DNA from: Crocinitomicaceae bacterium
Lineage (GTDB): Bacteria; Bacteroidota; Bacteroidia; Flavobacteriales_D; Crocinitomicaceae
Direction of reading: 5' to 3'
Length of the DNA: 53,027 nucleotides
Assembly: GCA_014762645.1 (NCBI GenBank)
Contig: JABURP010000045.1
Coordinates: forward strand, 1-53,027
The notes under the pieces were generated by a model, which worked only from the letters and a program-made list of their open reading frames with translations, was not told the DNA's origin and did not search any database. The translations under genes were made by a program, and so were the position numbers. This document shows positions 26,258 to 36,100 of the stretch, piece by piece (position 1 is the stretch's first letter; every line of letters begins with the position of its first letter).

Positions 26258-27391
26258 ATGAAGGTTTATCTCGATAATGCTGCCACTACCCCTATGGCAC
26301 CTGAAGTTATTGAACGAATGGTGGACGTAATGAAGAATCATTATGGTAATCCATCTTCAATTCATGGCTTCGGTAGAGATGCTAAAGCGGTCATTGAAAT
26401 AGCCCGACGAGAAGTTGGAAAGTTGATCAATGCTGAACCCAAGGAAATAGTTTTTACATCTGGCGGTACTGAAGCCGATAATATGGCTATTACCTGCGCT
26501 GTGAAGGACCTGAGTGTTACACGTATTATTTCATCCCCCATTGAACACCACGCCGTTGTACACTCGATTGAAAACATGAATGGTGTGAAATTAGAGCACG
26601 TCCGTTTATCACAAACCGGAGTAGTAGATTTGGCCCATCTTGAAGAATTATTGGACTCAGACGAAAAGACGTTGGTTACACTAATGCACGCCAATAATGA
26701 GATTGGAACTTTACTTGATATTAAAGCTGTAAGTAAGCTTTGTAAAAAGTACAATGCTCTTTTTCATTCCGATACGGTTCAAACCATGGGACACTATAAA
26801 ATTGACGTTAAAGAAATTGACGCAGATTTTATCACCTGTGGTGCACACAAGTTCCATGGGCCCAAAGGTGTGGGTTTTCTATACGTGAATAAAGAGATTA
26901 ATTTATCACCACTTATTCAGGGAGGATCGCAAGAGCGGGGGCTTCGTGGAGGAACGGAAAACATTACCGGTATTGCCGGATTAGCTGAAGCACTTAAATT
27001 AGCAAATAGTGATATCGAAGAGCATATTTCACATGTTCAGGGACTAAAGACCTACATGATTGCTGAGTTAAAAAAGAAAGTTCCGGGTGTAGAGTTCCAT
27101 GGTGAAACTGATCCCGAAAAAAGTTTATACACCGTGCTCAATGTGTGTTTCCCTGATTTTGAGAACAAATCTATGCTACTTTTTCTATTAGATCTTGATG
27201 GAATTGCGTGTTCAGGAGGGTCTGCCTGCACTTCAGGTTCCAATACGGGCTCACATGTGCTAAGGGGAATAAAAGCAGATACGAATAGGCCAAACGCGCG
27301 TTTTTCTTTTAGCCGATACACTACCAAAAAAGAAGTTGATTACGCCTTGAGCGTGATTGAAAAAGTGGTGGTTGGTGCTCTGGTACAATAA
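26258..27391 (+). CDS. Cysteine desulfurase, NifS/IscS class
   Basis: A PLP enzyme of 377 residues that removes sulfur from cysteine to give alanine and an enzyme persulfide, for Fe-S cluster or tRNA thiolation. It starts MKVYLDNAATTPMAPEV, the class V aminotransferase N-terminus. The PLP lysine is in CGAHKFHGPKGVGFLYV near residue 200. HANNEIGT and HSDTVQTMG are also present. The catalytic loop GGSACTSGSNTGSHVLRGI near residue 326 holds the persulfide cysteine, and its length places it with the NifS/IscS (class I) type. No iscU or other suf/isc gene is adjacent, so a tRNA-thiolation role is as likely as cluster assembly. Confidence 0.92.
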   Translation: MKVYLDNAATTPMAPEVIERMVDVMKNHYGNPSSIHGFGRDAKAVIEIARREVGKLINAEPKEIVFTSGGTEADNMAITCAVKDLSVTRIISSPIEHHAVVHSIENMNGVKLEHVRLSQTGVVDLAHLEELLDSDEKTLVTLMHANNEIGTLLDIKAVSKLCKKYNALFHSDTVQTMGHYKIDVKEIDADFITCGAHKFHGPKGVGFLYVNKEINLSPLIQGGSQERGLRGGTENITGIAGLAEALKLANSDIEEHISHVQGLKTYMIAELKKKVPGVEFHGETDPEKSLYTVLNVCFPDFENKSMLLFLLDLDGIACSGGSACTSGSNTGSHVLRGIKADTNRPNARFSFSRYTTKKEVDYALSVIEKVVVGALVQ

Positions 27392-27486
27392 GCCCGAATT
27401 ACTTGATTTTCCGGGAAATTTATCGTAAATTATAAACAATCGGTTCGTTCTATTGTTCATATAATTAGAACCTTAAATTATTTAAC

Positions 27487-28377
27487 ATGATTGATACAAT
27501 TTTAGATAAATTACATGCGTGGTGGGATGCGTTTGTTTCTATGCTTCCCAACTTTGTACTTTCTCTGATTGTACTGGTCTTGTTTATTTTTCTGGCTCGA
27601 TATGCCCGCAAGGGACTGTGTAAAATTCTTGACAAAACCTATAAAAATAAAGAGTTGACCAGAGTACTGGGAAAAGTATTTTATGTGACGGTGATCGTCA
27701 CAGGCTTAATGTTTGCACTATCTATCTTGAAACTTGATAAAACGGTGACTTCAGTTCTGGCTGGTGCCGGTATTATTGGTATTGCACTTAGTTTTGCCTT
27801 TCAAGATATGGCAGCCAACCTAATCTCCGGATTCGTTATGGCAGCTAAAAACCCATTTGCTATAGGTGACGTTATTGAAATTGATGATATTACCGGAAAA
27901 GTAAAAGATATACAACTGAGAAGCACCTTAATCACCACACTTGACGGAAATGAAGTACGAATACCAAACCGTATTCTGTTCGAAAACCCATTAACCAATT
28001 ATTTTCAAACAAAAACCCGAAGGGTATCACTGGGTGTAGGTGTCTCTTATGCCGAAGACCTTGAAAAGGTTGAAAAAGTGACCATTGATGCAATTAAAGA
28101 GGTGGAGAATCAAGTAGAAGGTGAAGAAATACAGCTTATTTACACCGAATTCGGAGACAGTTCCATTAACCTGGAAGTGAGATACTGGGTACATTTTAAC
28201 AGTAATTTTGATTTTCTCAAGGCTACCAGTGATGGAATTAAAGCCATTAAACGTAAATATGATGAAGAAGGAATTCTCATCCCTTTCCCAATTCGAACTT
28301 TGGATTTTGGTATTAAAGGCGGGAAGGCACTTGAACAGTCACTGGAAGCATCAAACGGACACAAAAAAGAAGCATAA
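27487..28377 (+). CDS. MscS-type small-conductance mechanosensitive channel (296 residues)
   Basis: Closest in size and layout to E. coli MscS. There are three membrane helices (about 18-38, 62-84 and 90-118), with the pore helix VTSVLAGAGIIGIALSFAFQDMAANLISG. The beta domain is FAIGDVIEIDDITGKVKDI, followed by the nucleotide-fold-like LDGNEVRIPNRILFENP and the alpha/beta C-terminal domain with FGDSSINLEVRYWV. It forms a homoheptamer in known members and protects against hypo-osmotic shock. It lies 95 bp after the cysteine desulfurase gene. I see no strong promoter box in the gap, so read-through is possible. Confidence 0.93.
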   Translation: MIDTILDKLHAWWDAFVSMLPNFVLSLIVLVLFIFLARYARKGLCKILDKTYKNKELTRVLGKVFYVTVIVTGLMFALSILKLDKTVTSVLAGAGIIGIALSFAFQDMAANLISGFVMAAKNPFAIGDVIEIDDITGKVKDIQLRSTLITTLDGNEVRIPNRILFENPLTNYFQTKTRRVSLGVGVSYAEDLEKVEKVTIDAIKEVENQVEGEEIQLIYTEFGDSSINLEVRYWVHFNSNFDFLKATSDGIKAIKRKYDEEGILIPFPIRTLDFGIKGGKALEQSLEASNGHKKEA

Positions 28378-28483
28378 ATTCTATCGTGCTTGTAGACCAT
28401 TTAGATTACTGATTTAAAACGTATTAGAATGGTTGTTTCAGCTAACAATTGGAATATATTTATAACAATCCGTTAAATTCTAA

Positions 28484-28514
28484 TTGCTAAATCACAGGAT
28501 ATGTAATACCTTTG
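28484..28514 (+). promoter_or_regulatory. Promoter of the small secreted protein and adhesin operon
   Basis: TTG (28484-28486) and TACCTTTG (28507-28514) are separated by 20 nt, fitting the Bacteroidota consensus. The transcript would start near 28520, just before a perfect 7-bp hairpin. Confidence 0.6.
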
Positions 28515-28522
28515 GTGGAATC

Positions 28523-28542
28523 TGAGAGGAGAAGACCTCTCA
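28523..28542 (+). promoter_or_regulatory. 5' leader hairpin of the adhesin operon
   Basis: TGAGAGG-AGAAGA-CCTCTCA, a perfect 7-bp stem with a 6-nt loop, lies within a few bases of the predicted transcript 5' end and 14 nt before the start codon at 28557. It could stabilise the mRNA or act as an operator. Confidence 0.45.
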
Positions 28543-28556
28543 TTTAATACCTCATT

Positions 28557-29063
28557 ATGAAAAAATATCTATTGCTCATTTTCCCTGTTTTTATAGGGTC
28601 ATGGTCAACGTTCTCTCAAGAAATTCTGGATATTGCCGCCAAAACGCCTGATTATAACCAACAAGGTGATCCCGTTAACAACATTACTGACCCGGATGGA
28701 GCTAGACAGGGTGATTGGTATTATGTAGATTCAAATAATGATGCTGTCGTACTTAAGAAATTTACAGATCACTCGTGTGTTGATACCTACTTCAAGTTAG
28801 ATGATAAATGGATTTCTTCCAAAGAGTTTGCTTCAAATGAATCTATAGAAAACTCTGTGGCTACTGAACTTCATAATCAGGGTATTGAACTTGATGCTAA
28901 TCAACAAGTTTTAATAATATTAAATGAGTCAGGTCAAGTAGTTACCTTATTTACACTTGGAAACTGGAGTGAATCAGACAGTAATATTATCCGTGACATT
29001 ATTCAAAATTATTTTCAATCACATCCAACGTTAATTCCTGGAAAAACTTACCTCCTACTTTAA
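28557..29063 (+). CDS. Small secreted protein upstream of the adhesin
   Basis: A 168-residue protein with signal peptide MKKYLLLIFPVFIGSWSTFSQ. I do not recognise a family. The mature part is acidic and contains DPDGARQGDWYYVDSNNDAVVLKKF near the N-terminus (shown as the region of residues 46-70, rich in Asp, Gly and Trp/Tyr), one Cys (DHSCVDTYF) and an amphipathic segment before the C-terminal TYLLL. The Gly-Asp-Trp-Tyr-rich start resembles the repeat found in some Bacteroidota outer-membrane proteins of the MORN-like kind, but only one copy is seen. It ends 3 bp before the adhesin start, so it may be a dedicated partner or chaperone. Confidence 0.6.
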   Translation: MKKYLLLIFPVFIGSWSTFSQEILDIAAKTPDYNQQGDPVNNITDPDGARQGDWYYVDSNNDAVVLKKFTDHSCVDTYFKLDDKWISSKEFASNESIENSVATELHNQGIELDANQQVLIILNESGQVVTLFTLGNWSESDSNIIRDIIQNYFQSHPTLIPGKTYLLL

Positions 29064-29066
29064 GCT

Positions 29067-32000
29067 ATGCATTACTTCAAAAATATTAGTGTAGTATTTG
29101 CCTTGGTTTTAGGCTTTACTGCCAATGGTCAAAATTTGGTATTGAATCCAAGTTTTGAAAGTGTAAATACCGGTAGTCTTCAATGCTCCTGGTATACAAC
29201 TCAAGGTCAATTTAATAATGCAATAAATAACTGGACCTGTCCAACTGGTGGGTCAACGGATATTTTTAACACTGCGCTGGCAACTTCTTGTTATTGTAGC
29301 CCCTTTTCTACACACGCATCAAATCCCGGTCAGCAGGCACCACGCACAGGAAATGGGTATGTTAATATTGTTGTATACGGAAATGGTGGATGTACACCCT
29401 GGAGGGAATATATTCAAGGGGAATTGTCTTCACCGTTAGTTGTTGGCACCACCTATGAGGTATCTTTTTATGTATCCCTGGCAGATAAAATGGCCGTCGG
29501 GACGAACAACATTGGTGTAAAATTTGAGCAGGGGGCATATAATCAGGGAAGTAACTGTCCATATTACACAACTCCAGATTTGAATTATACCGGCCCAATC
29601 ATCCTGGATAAAAATAACTGGACTCAAATCTCGTTTTGTTATACCCCTACACAATCAGGTATTACACATTTCATTATTGGTAATTTTTACAATGATGCGG
29701 CTACTACCACAGCTCCTGCAAGTGGTGTCACAACTGGAAATACGATCAGATATTACGTAGAGGATGTAATGATACAGCCAGTTGCTTTAGCCGGTGGTAA
29801 CCCTGGCACAAATGGAAGCACATCCATTTGTCCTACAGATCCTCCGATTAATTTATTTTCATTTCTTGGAGGAACACCAGATACTGGTGGCACATGGACA
29901 GGACCTTCTGTCTTAAGCGGCGGATATTTAGGAACTTATGATCCAGCTGTAAATACTCCAGGAACATATACGTATGAAGTAACTGGTTCAGGACTTTGTG
30001 CTCCTGCCACTCCAGCTACTGCTACGGTAACCGTCACTGCCGGAAGTGCTGACGCTACGATAACACCAGCAGGTCCGTTTTGTGATAATGCGACACCAGT
30101 CACACTTTCCGCCGCTACTGGTGGAGGAACATGGTCAGGAACGGGGATTACGAATGCTTCAACCGGAACATTTGATCCTATAGTTGCTGGTCCAGGAACA
30201 CACACAATAACATATACAATTACGGGTGCCTGTACAGGTACGGATACTGAAAATATTATTGTCAATGCCTCGGCAAATGCCACCATTACTCCGGCAGGAC
30301 CATTTTGCAATACAGATCCTGCAATTACACTTTCAGCGGTTGATCCTGGTGGAACTTGGTCCGGGACCGGTATAACAAATACCACAACCGGGACTTTTAA
30401 TCCAGCTACAGCTGGTACTGGAACACATACAGTTACCTACACTATTGGAGGTGCCTGTGGTGATATACAAACCTCTAGCATTATTGTAAATAATGCAGCA
30501 AACGCCACAATTACACCTGTTGGTCCATTTTGTGACTCTGATCCTGCTGTGGTATTGACAGCAGTTGATCCTGGTGGAACTTGGTCAGGATCGGGAATAA
30601 CCAACACTACAAACGGAGACTTTGACCCTGTTACTGCAGGAGTTGGAACACACACCATTACCTATACTATTGCCGGAGCATGTGGTGATGTTCAAACGAC
30701 TGATATTATCGTAAATAATACAGCTAATGCAACCGTTACACCTGCAGGACCTTTCTGTGATTCAGATCCTGCTGTAGTACTGACCGCGGTAGATCCCGGT
30801 GGAACTTGGTCTGGAACAGGTATTACAAACGCGACAAATGGAGACTTTGATCCAATTGCAGCAGGCCCTGGTACGCACACGATTACCTACACTATTGCAG
30901 GAGCTTGCGGAGATGTTCAGACTACGGATATAATCGTAAATAACACAGCAAACGCAGCCATTACTCCGGTAGGTCCTTTCTGTGACTCAGACCCAGTTGT
31001 TGTACTTACGGGAGCAGATCCTGGTGGAACGTGGTCTGGAACAGGTATTACAAATACCACAAATGGTGACTTTGACCCTGTTACTGCAGGAGTTGGAACA
31101 CACACCATTACCTATACTATTGCCGGAGCATGTGGTGATGTTCAAACGACTGATATTATCGTAAATAATACAGCTAATGCAACCGTTACACCTGCAGGAC
31201 CTTTCTGTGATTCAGATCCTGCTGTAGTACTGACCGCGGTAGATCCCGGTGGAACTTGGTCTGGAACAGGTATTACAAACGCGACAAATGGAGACTTTGA
31301 TCCAATTGCAGCAGGCCCTGGTACGCACACGATTACCTACACTATTGCAGGAGCTTGCGGAGATGTTCAGACTACGGATATAATCGTAAATAACACAGCA
31401 AACGCAGCCATTACTCCGGTAGGTCCTTTCTGTGACTCAGACCCAGTTGTTGTACTTACGGGAGCAGATCCTGGTGGAACGTGGTCTGGAACAGGTATTA
31501 CAAATACCACAAATGGTGACTTTGACCCTACTACTGCAGGAGTAGGAACACATACAATCACATATACCATTTCCGGTGCTTGTGGTGATGTACAAACAAC
31601 GAACATTATTGTCAACCAATTGATGGATGCAACGATTTCAGCAGCCGGTCCATTTTGTGATGGAGATGCCGCTGTTAATCTGAATGCTGTTGATCCAGGC
31701 GGAACATGGTCAGGAACGGGAATTACGGACCCTAATAGCGGAAGCTTTGATCCGGTTACCGCAGGAGTTGGTACGCATACCGTTACTTATACCATTGCAG
31801 GATCGTGCGGTAGTACAGACACGGAGAATATTGTTGTCAATGCTATTGATGATGCTACGATTAATCCTGCCGGACCATTTTGTCTGGTAACTAATCCACA
31901 AACATTAACAGCTGTAACGCCTGGTGGAACATGGTCGGGTAATGGAGTTTCAAATGCTACAACTGGTGAGTTTATACCTTTTGATGCCGGTGAGGGCGTT

Positions 32001-33104
32001 CACACAATTACCTATACAACTTCAGGAGTTTGTCCTTCAACAAGTACGGCCAGTATTGAAGTTCTGGGTCCTTTAACGGTAACAGCATTACAAGACGGAT
32101 CAATTTGTGAAGGAGACACCTGGGATTTATCTGCACAAGGAAATGGAGGAGACGGAAATATTACTATAACCTGGACAGATGATCAGGGAAATAATTTAGG
32201 AACAAATTCTAATATCACTGTTACGCCAACTCAAACAACAATTTATACGGCAACAGTGACAGATGGCTGTTCTACAGCTCCTCAATCTGACCAGGTAACC
32301 GTTGTGGTAAACCCACTTCCGGTTATTCAGTTTGTACCACAGAATCCTTCCGGATGTGTACCATTTACAGCAAACTTCACAAACGCAACATCTCCTATTG
32401 GAACAAGTTGTACATGGGATTTTGGTGATGGCAGTACTTCAAATGTTTGTGGTGATGTTTCACACACCTACACAACACCGGGTTGCTATGATGTTACCTT
32501 AACAGCAACTGAAGGAAGTTGTACAAGTACTCAGACCGTAACGAACATAGTTTGTGTATCGGACTATGCGCAGGCGTCGTTTACCATGTCACCACAAGAA
32601 GTAGATATAATGAATCCGACTGTAGAATTCAGCAATCAATCTACCAATGCCACAAGTTATGAATGGACCTTTGGAGATAATACATCTTCATTTGAAACAA
32701 ATCCTTCTCATAATTTTCCTGATGACGGGGCTGACACTTATGAGGTGTGCTTAAGTGCAATAAATGCTGCAGGTTGCAATGATGTTATCTGTAATACCGT
32801 TACCGTTACAGAAGAACTGATCTTTTATATTCCTAATGTGATTACACCTGATGGTGATATGTTCAACGAACTCTTTATGCCGATATTCGTTTCGGGATTT
32901 GATCCGTATGATTATCACTTTACGATATTTAATCGTTGGGGAGAGATTATCTGGGAATCCTATGATCCATCAGTCGGTTGGAATGGGCACTACGGTGATG
33001 GTGGATTGGTTGAAGACGGTGTCTATGTATGGCAGGTTGATTTCAAATCAAACCAGTCGGACCAAAGATTTTTACGCAGAGGCCACGTAACAGTATTGAA
33101 ATAA
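29067..33104 (+). CDS. Giant T9SS-exported repeat adhesin with PKD domains and type B sorting domain
   Basis: A 1345-residue surface protein. The signal peptide is MHYFKNISVVFALVLGFTANGQ. Residues about 23-240 form a jelly-roll-like N-domain (NLVLNPSFESVNTGSL, then GEYSQ-like strands and YYVEDVMIQPV), seen in secreted Bacteroidota proteins. After one degenerate unit come nine 75-residue beta repeats (residues 330-1002), each with GPFC, PGGTWSGTGIT and TITYTI-GACG. An Ig-like domain follows, then two PKD domains (CTWDFGDGSTSNV and YEWTFGDNTSSF). The C-terminus VITPDGDMFNELF...FNRWGEIIWES is the gliding-motility-associated type B sorting domain (CHU_C). Paired cysteines in every repeat may form disulfides. 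It is likely an adhesin or matrix protein; the ligand is unknown. Confidence 0.9.
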   Translation: MHYFKNISVVFALVLGFTANGQNLVLNPSFESVNTGSLQCSWYTTQGQFNNAINNWTCPTGGSTDIFNTALATSCYCSPFSTHASNPGQQAPRTGNGYVNIVVYGNGGCTPWREYIQGELSSPLVVGTTYEVSFYVSLADKMAVGTNNIGVKFEQGAYNQGSNCPYYTTPDLNYTGPIILDKNNWTQISFCYTPTQSGITHFIIGNFYNDAATTTAPASGVTTGNTIRYYVEDVMIQPVALAGGNPGTNGSTSICPTDPPINLFSFLGGTPDTGGTWTGPSVLSGGYLGTYDPAVNTPGTYTYEVTGSGLCAPATPATATVTVTAGSADATITPAGPFCDNATPVTLSAATGGGTWSGTGITNASTGTFDPIVAGPGTHTITYTITGACTGTDTENIIVNASANATITPAGPFCNTDPAITLSAVDPGGTWSGTGITNTTTGTFNPATAGTGTHTVTYTIGGACGDIQTSSIIVNNAANATITPVGPFCDSDPAVVLTAVDPGGTWSGSGITNTTNGDFDPVTAGVGTHTITYTIAGACGDVQTTDIIVNNTANATVTPAGPFCDSDPAVVLTAVDPGGTWSGTGITNATNGDFDPIAAGPGTHTITYTIAGACGDVQTTDIIVNNTANAAITPVGPFCDSDPVVVLTGADPGGTWSGTGITNTTNGDFDPVTAGVGTHTITYTIAGACGDVQTTDIIVNNTANATVTPAGPFCDSDPAVVLTAVDPGGTWSGTGITNATNGDFDPIAAGPGTHTITYTIAGACGDVQTTDIIVNNTANAAITPVGPFCDSDPVVVLTGADPGGTWSGTGITNTTNGDFDPTTAGVGTHTITYTISGACGDVQTTNIIVNQLMDATISAAGPFCDGDAAVNLNAVDPGGTWSGTGITDPNSGSFDPVTAGVGTHTVTYTIAGSCGSTDTENIVVNAIDDATINPAGPFCLVTNPQTLTAVTPGGTWSGNGVSNATTGEFIPFDAGEGVHTITYTTSGVCPSTSTASIEVLGPLTVTALQDGSICEGDTWDLSAQGNGGDGNITITWTDDQGNNLGTNSNITVTPTQTTIYTATVTDGCSTAPQSDQVTVVVNPLPVIQFVPQNPSGCVPFTANFTNATSPIGTSCTWDFGDGSTSNVCGDVSHTYTTPGCYDVTLTATEGSCTSTQTVTNIVCVSDYAQASFTMSPQEVDIMNPTVEFSNQSTNATSYEWTFGDNTSSFETNPSHNFPDDGADTYEVCLSAINAAGCNDVICNTVTVTEELIFYIPNVITPDGDMFNELFMPIFVSGFDPYDYHFTIFNRWGEIIWESYDPSVGWNGHYGDGGLVEDGVYVWQVDFKSNQSDQRFLRRGHVTVLK
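30054..32072 (+). repeat. Nine tandem 225-bp (75-residue) repeats in the adhesin
   Basis: Units start at 30054, 30279, 30504, 30729, 30954, 31179, 31404, 31629 and 31854. All but the last are exactly 75 codons. Units 3-7 are closest to each other; units 1, 2, 8 and 9 are more diverged. Confidence 0.95.
30618..31529 (+). repeat. Exact 450-bp tandem duplication within the repeat array
   Basis: Bases 30618-31079 are identical to 31068-31529, an offset of 450 bp (two 75-residue units). I compared the 462 bases line by line and saw no mismatch. Identity at every silent position points to a recent duplication or gene conversion. Confidence 0.95.
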
Positions 33105-33155
33105 TCGTTATCCTACTTTGGGATTTTACATTCCTCAGGCCTCAGGCTGAAGGTA

Positions 33156-36100
33156 TTACTGGATTACAATTCGCTTGGTAGCTACCTGCTGATCAGAAAC
33201 TACCTGAACCATGTAAATTCCTTTTGGGAGATTGCTCAAATTCAATTCATGCTGATAAAATCCTTCTACATTGTTATCCGATATTTTTTCGGAGTGTACA
33301 ATAGAACCGGTTTCACTGTAAATGGTCAGTTGAACAAAATCTCCTTTGAAGTTATCCAAAGTCAGATTAAAAATTCCTGTGGATGGATTAGGATATATGT
33401 CCAGTCCATAATTTAAGACTTGCTCTTCATTATCTAGCGCAAAACCTACCGTAAAACTGTGACTTACGTAGTTACCAAAGTCGTTATCAGCTATCCAAAG
33501 GATTTGTGTTGGATTAATTTGGCGCAAACGCAAGAATCCAGCCGTTTCACCCTCCACCTGACTAGAATACCAAAAGCTTAAACCGTCGTTATCTGAATCC
33601 GTCACTTCCAGCGTATAACACCCTTGTGGAAGGTACATAGTGTCTTTATACTCTGTATTATTCGTTAGACTTGTTCGGGAGAAAATTACATTCCCGTCTT
33701 CATCTTTCAAGTAAAGTTTGTTTTCAAATGCTTTGTTATTCGTTTTAAACCAAATATAAAATGGTTCATTATACACAGGTGTAGCCTCAAAAGGCACAGT
33801 ATATTCACTATTTGGTGGATACTCATCTGGAACGTTATTTGGCAACTCTACTTTAGCCGTAAAGGTCATTTTTCCCTGGAAATCATACCACCAGTCGTCT
33901 GTTATCGGTATTTCAACTACTTCTTGCTCAAGGAACTCCAAATTACCCGTCCAGTCGTAGGAAATTACATTGTCAAATCCACCAACCCAAATAAAAATAG
34001 TGCAGGATGTAAGCGTATTTGAACCTGTATTTTTCAATATCACCCGTGGATTACTACAGGTAGGATTCCATTTGCTATAATATTCCCAACTGTTTGGGTT
34101 CAACACATCCACTATGGCAGCATCATTAGCAAAATTTGGAGCACCATAAGAAACCAGATGCATTGCCATGTTGTAGTTACCATTTCCCTGTGCGGGATCT
34201 CCTACCGGAACATCAGTAATATCATAATCTAAACTCACCGTTGAACCTGCAGTAACATAAGGTGTCAATTCAAATTCAAATTCGGGCACAATATCTCCCG
34301 GACACCAACCTTCACGTGCATAAGGCCATGTTCCACCCTGACCTGTATTGGGATTATCACCACAAGCCGTTTCCCTGAAAATCTCCCATGTAAAGCGTGG
34401 TGTACCATCTACTAATATTTCATGATTTCTTCCCTGGCCCCACTCACAACAGTTATTGGAACCGTTATGTCCATGTCCGGTAATTCGCGTTCTGATCTTA
34501 TACGTACTTGCATTCGGATCCAGATCTATATCAACGGCAGGTAAAGAAACATCATTATCCAGGTTATTGTAGCTGTGGCTTCCATGGTTCCCCCAAATCT
34601 TCTCAACCTTAACGAGATCTCTTGGTGGAGTACCTACAATAAACTTGAATTTAATATCTATTAATTCTTGTGTATTATGGGCTTGAAAGTCAACATCTCC
34701 TTGCAAATAATCCTGATAATCTGTTACATCATACACATAGGTAAATCCGTTCGGTCCCAGGTCAAAACCAATACCGTAAGGGGTGATATACCTACCAATT
34801 TCAATTGGATCAATAACTTCAAATGGCTCTTGGTAATAGAAAATACTATCATTTGCAAAACTGACATCTGCTCCGTGATATGTTGAATCTATTATATTTC
34901 CCAGCGGATCATACGTATATCCATATCCAACCGGGTAAACATGATCTATGGAGTTGATCACGAATTTTCTTCCATCCACCTGATATTCTGCCACATCTAC
35001 TTTCTCAACTTCTACAGAATCTGTCACCATTACCGAATCAATTACTACCGTAAAAGCTCCCTGGACGAAAGTAATATCAGGCCGTATATCGGTAACATTA
35101 TGTCCAGCCTTTGATTCAGCATACTGTGCGACCATTCCGGAGGTAGTTTGCATTCCATCCATACCGTTTCCAGACTTATCCACCACTGCATTTTCTCCGT
35201 CAAAATCATAATACAGCACCAAGTCTGCATAATTAGGGTGTGAAGGAGTTACTTTTTGATCCATCCAACTGGAAATCTCTGTTTGTGATAATTCCACATC
35301 CCAAACCCGGAATTCATCCATTTTCCCTGGCCATCCATTACCTTCATTTCGGTTTGCACCAATTTTAAAGGTATTTACAACGCCTACCAATCGATCCTTT
35401 CCTGTTCCATTTAACCACAACACACCATCTTTATAGATATTCATTTCACCAGTTGTTTTATTCTTGGTGAATGCCCAGTGGTGCCATTCGTCTCCGATCT
35501 CTTGTGCTGTAGCGGGCTGGTTGATACGATCGTAACCATTGCCTTCACCCGCATCCCAGTAATGCTCACCATTGCTCCATGGGAAATGGATGTTTAAGAT
35601 TCTGTTGTTCAGGCTATCCCCAGCTTCAATTATAGATGTATTTACCGGTAAAATTCCACCGTCACCATTGGCCCAAAACGAAATGGTAATTTCATTTTGG
35701 AAGTCGTAATCTGACATAGCTATCTCAACAAAATCATTCTGTGGCACATTCAAATAACCTAATTTTTCATTGGTATAAACAACTGTATTGTTACTTGTTT
35801 GAGTGGCTGCGACCTGGTTGTCAAGATTGATTCCAGTATTTTCAAATGAAATATCGATTAGAATTCCTGATGCACCGTCATAATTGAACGGCGTGGTCAA
35901 ATTCAAGGTGTTTGAGCCGGCTCCCGAAAAATTCGTGTTTTTGTGATATACGGTCGACCATCCTGATTCATCAAAAGCTGTTATGACGGTATCAGTGGTG
36001 TGTTTCATTTTAATCGTTAAGTTACCCATACCACCACCTAGTGCCTGAATATCGAACTTTAATTTACTGATGTCGCCTGCTATAATTCCCGTGCCCGTTA

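Noticed and set aside
29936-31901. Several long open frames on the minus strand opposite the adhesin repeats
   Set aside because: They recur with the 225-bp period and are produced by the repeat composition on the coding strand; they have no signal or known domain.
30054-32072. Regular repeats that might be taken for a CRISPR array
   Set aside because: The units are 225 bp, in frame and code for beta repeats; there are no short repeats with unique spacers and no cas genes.
33125-33152. Hairpin-like CCTCAGG repeats between the adhesin and PNGase-like genes
   Set aside because: The stem has mismatches and no T-run on either strand, so I could not support a terminator call.
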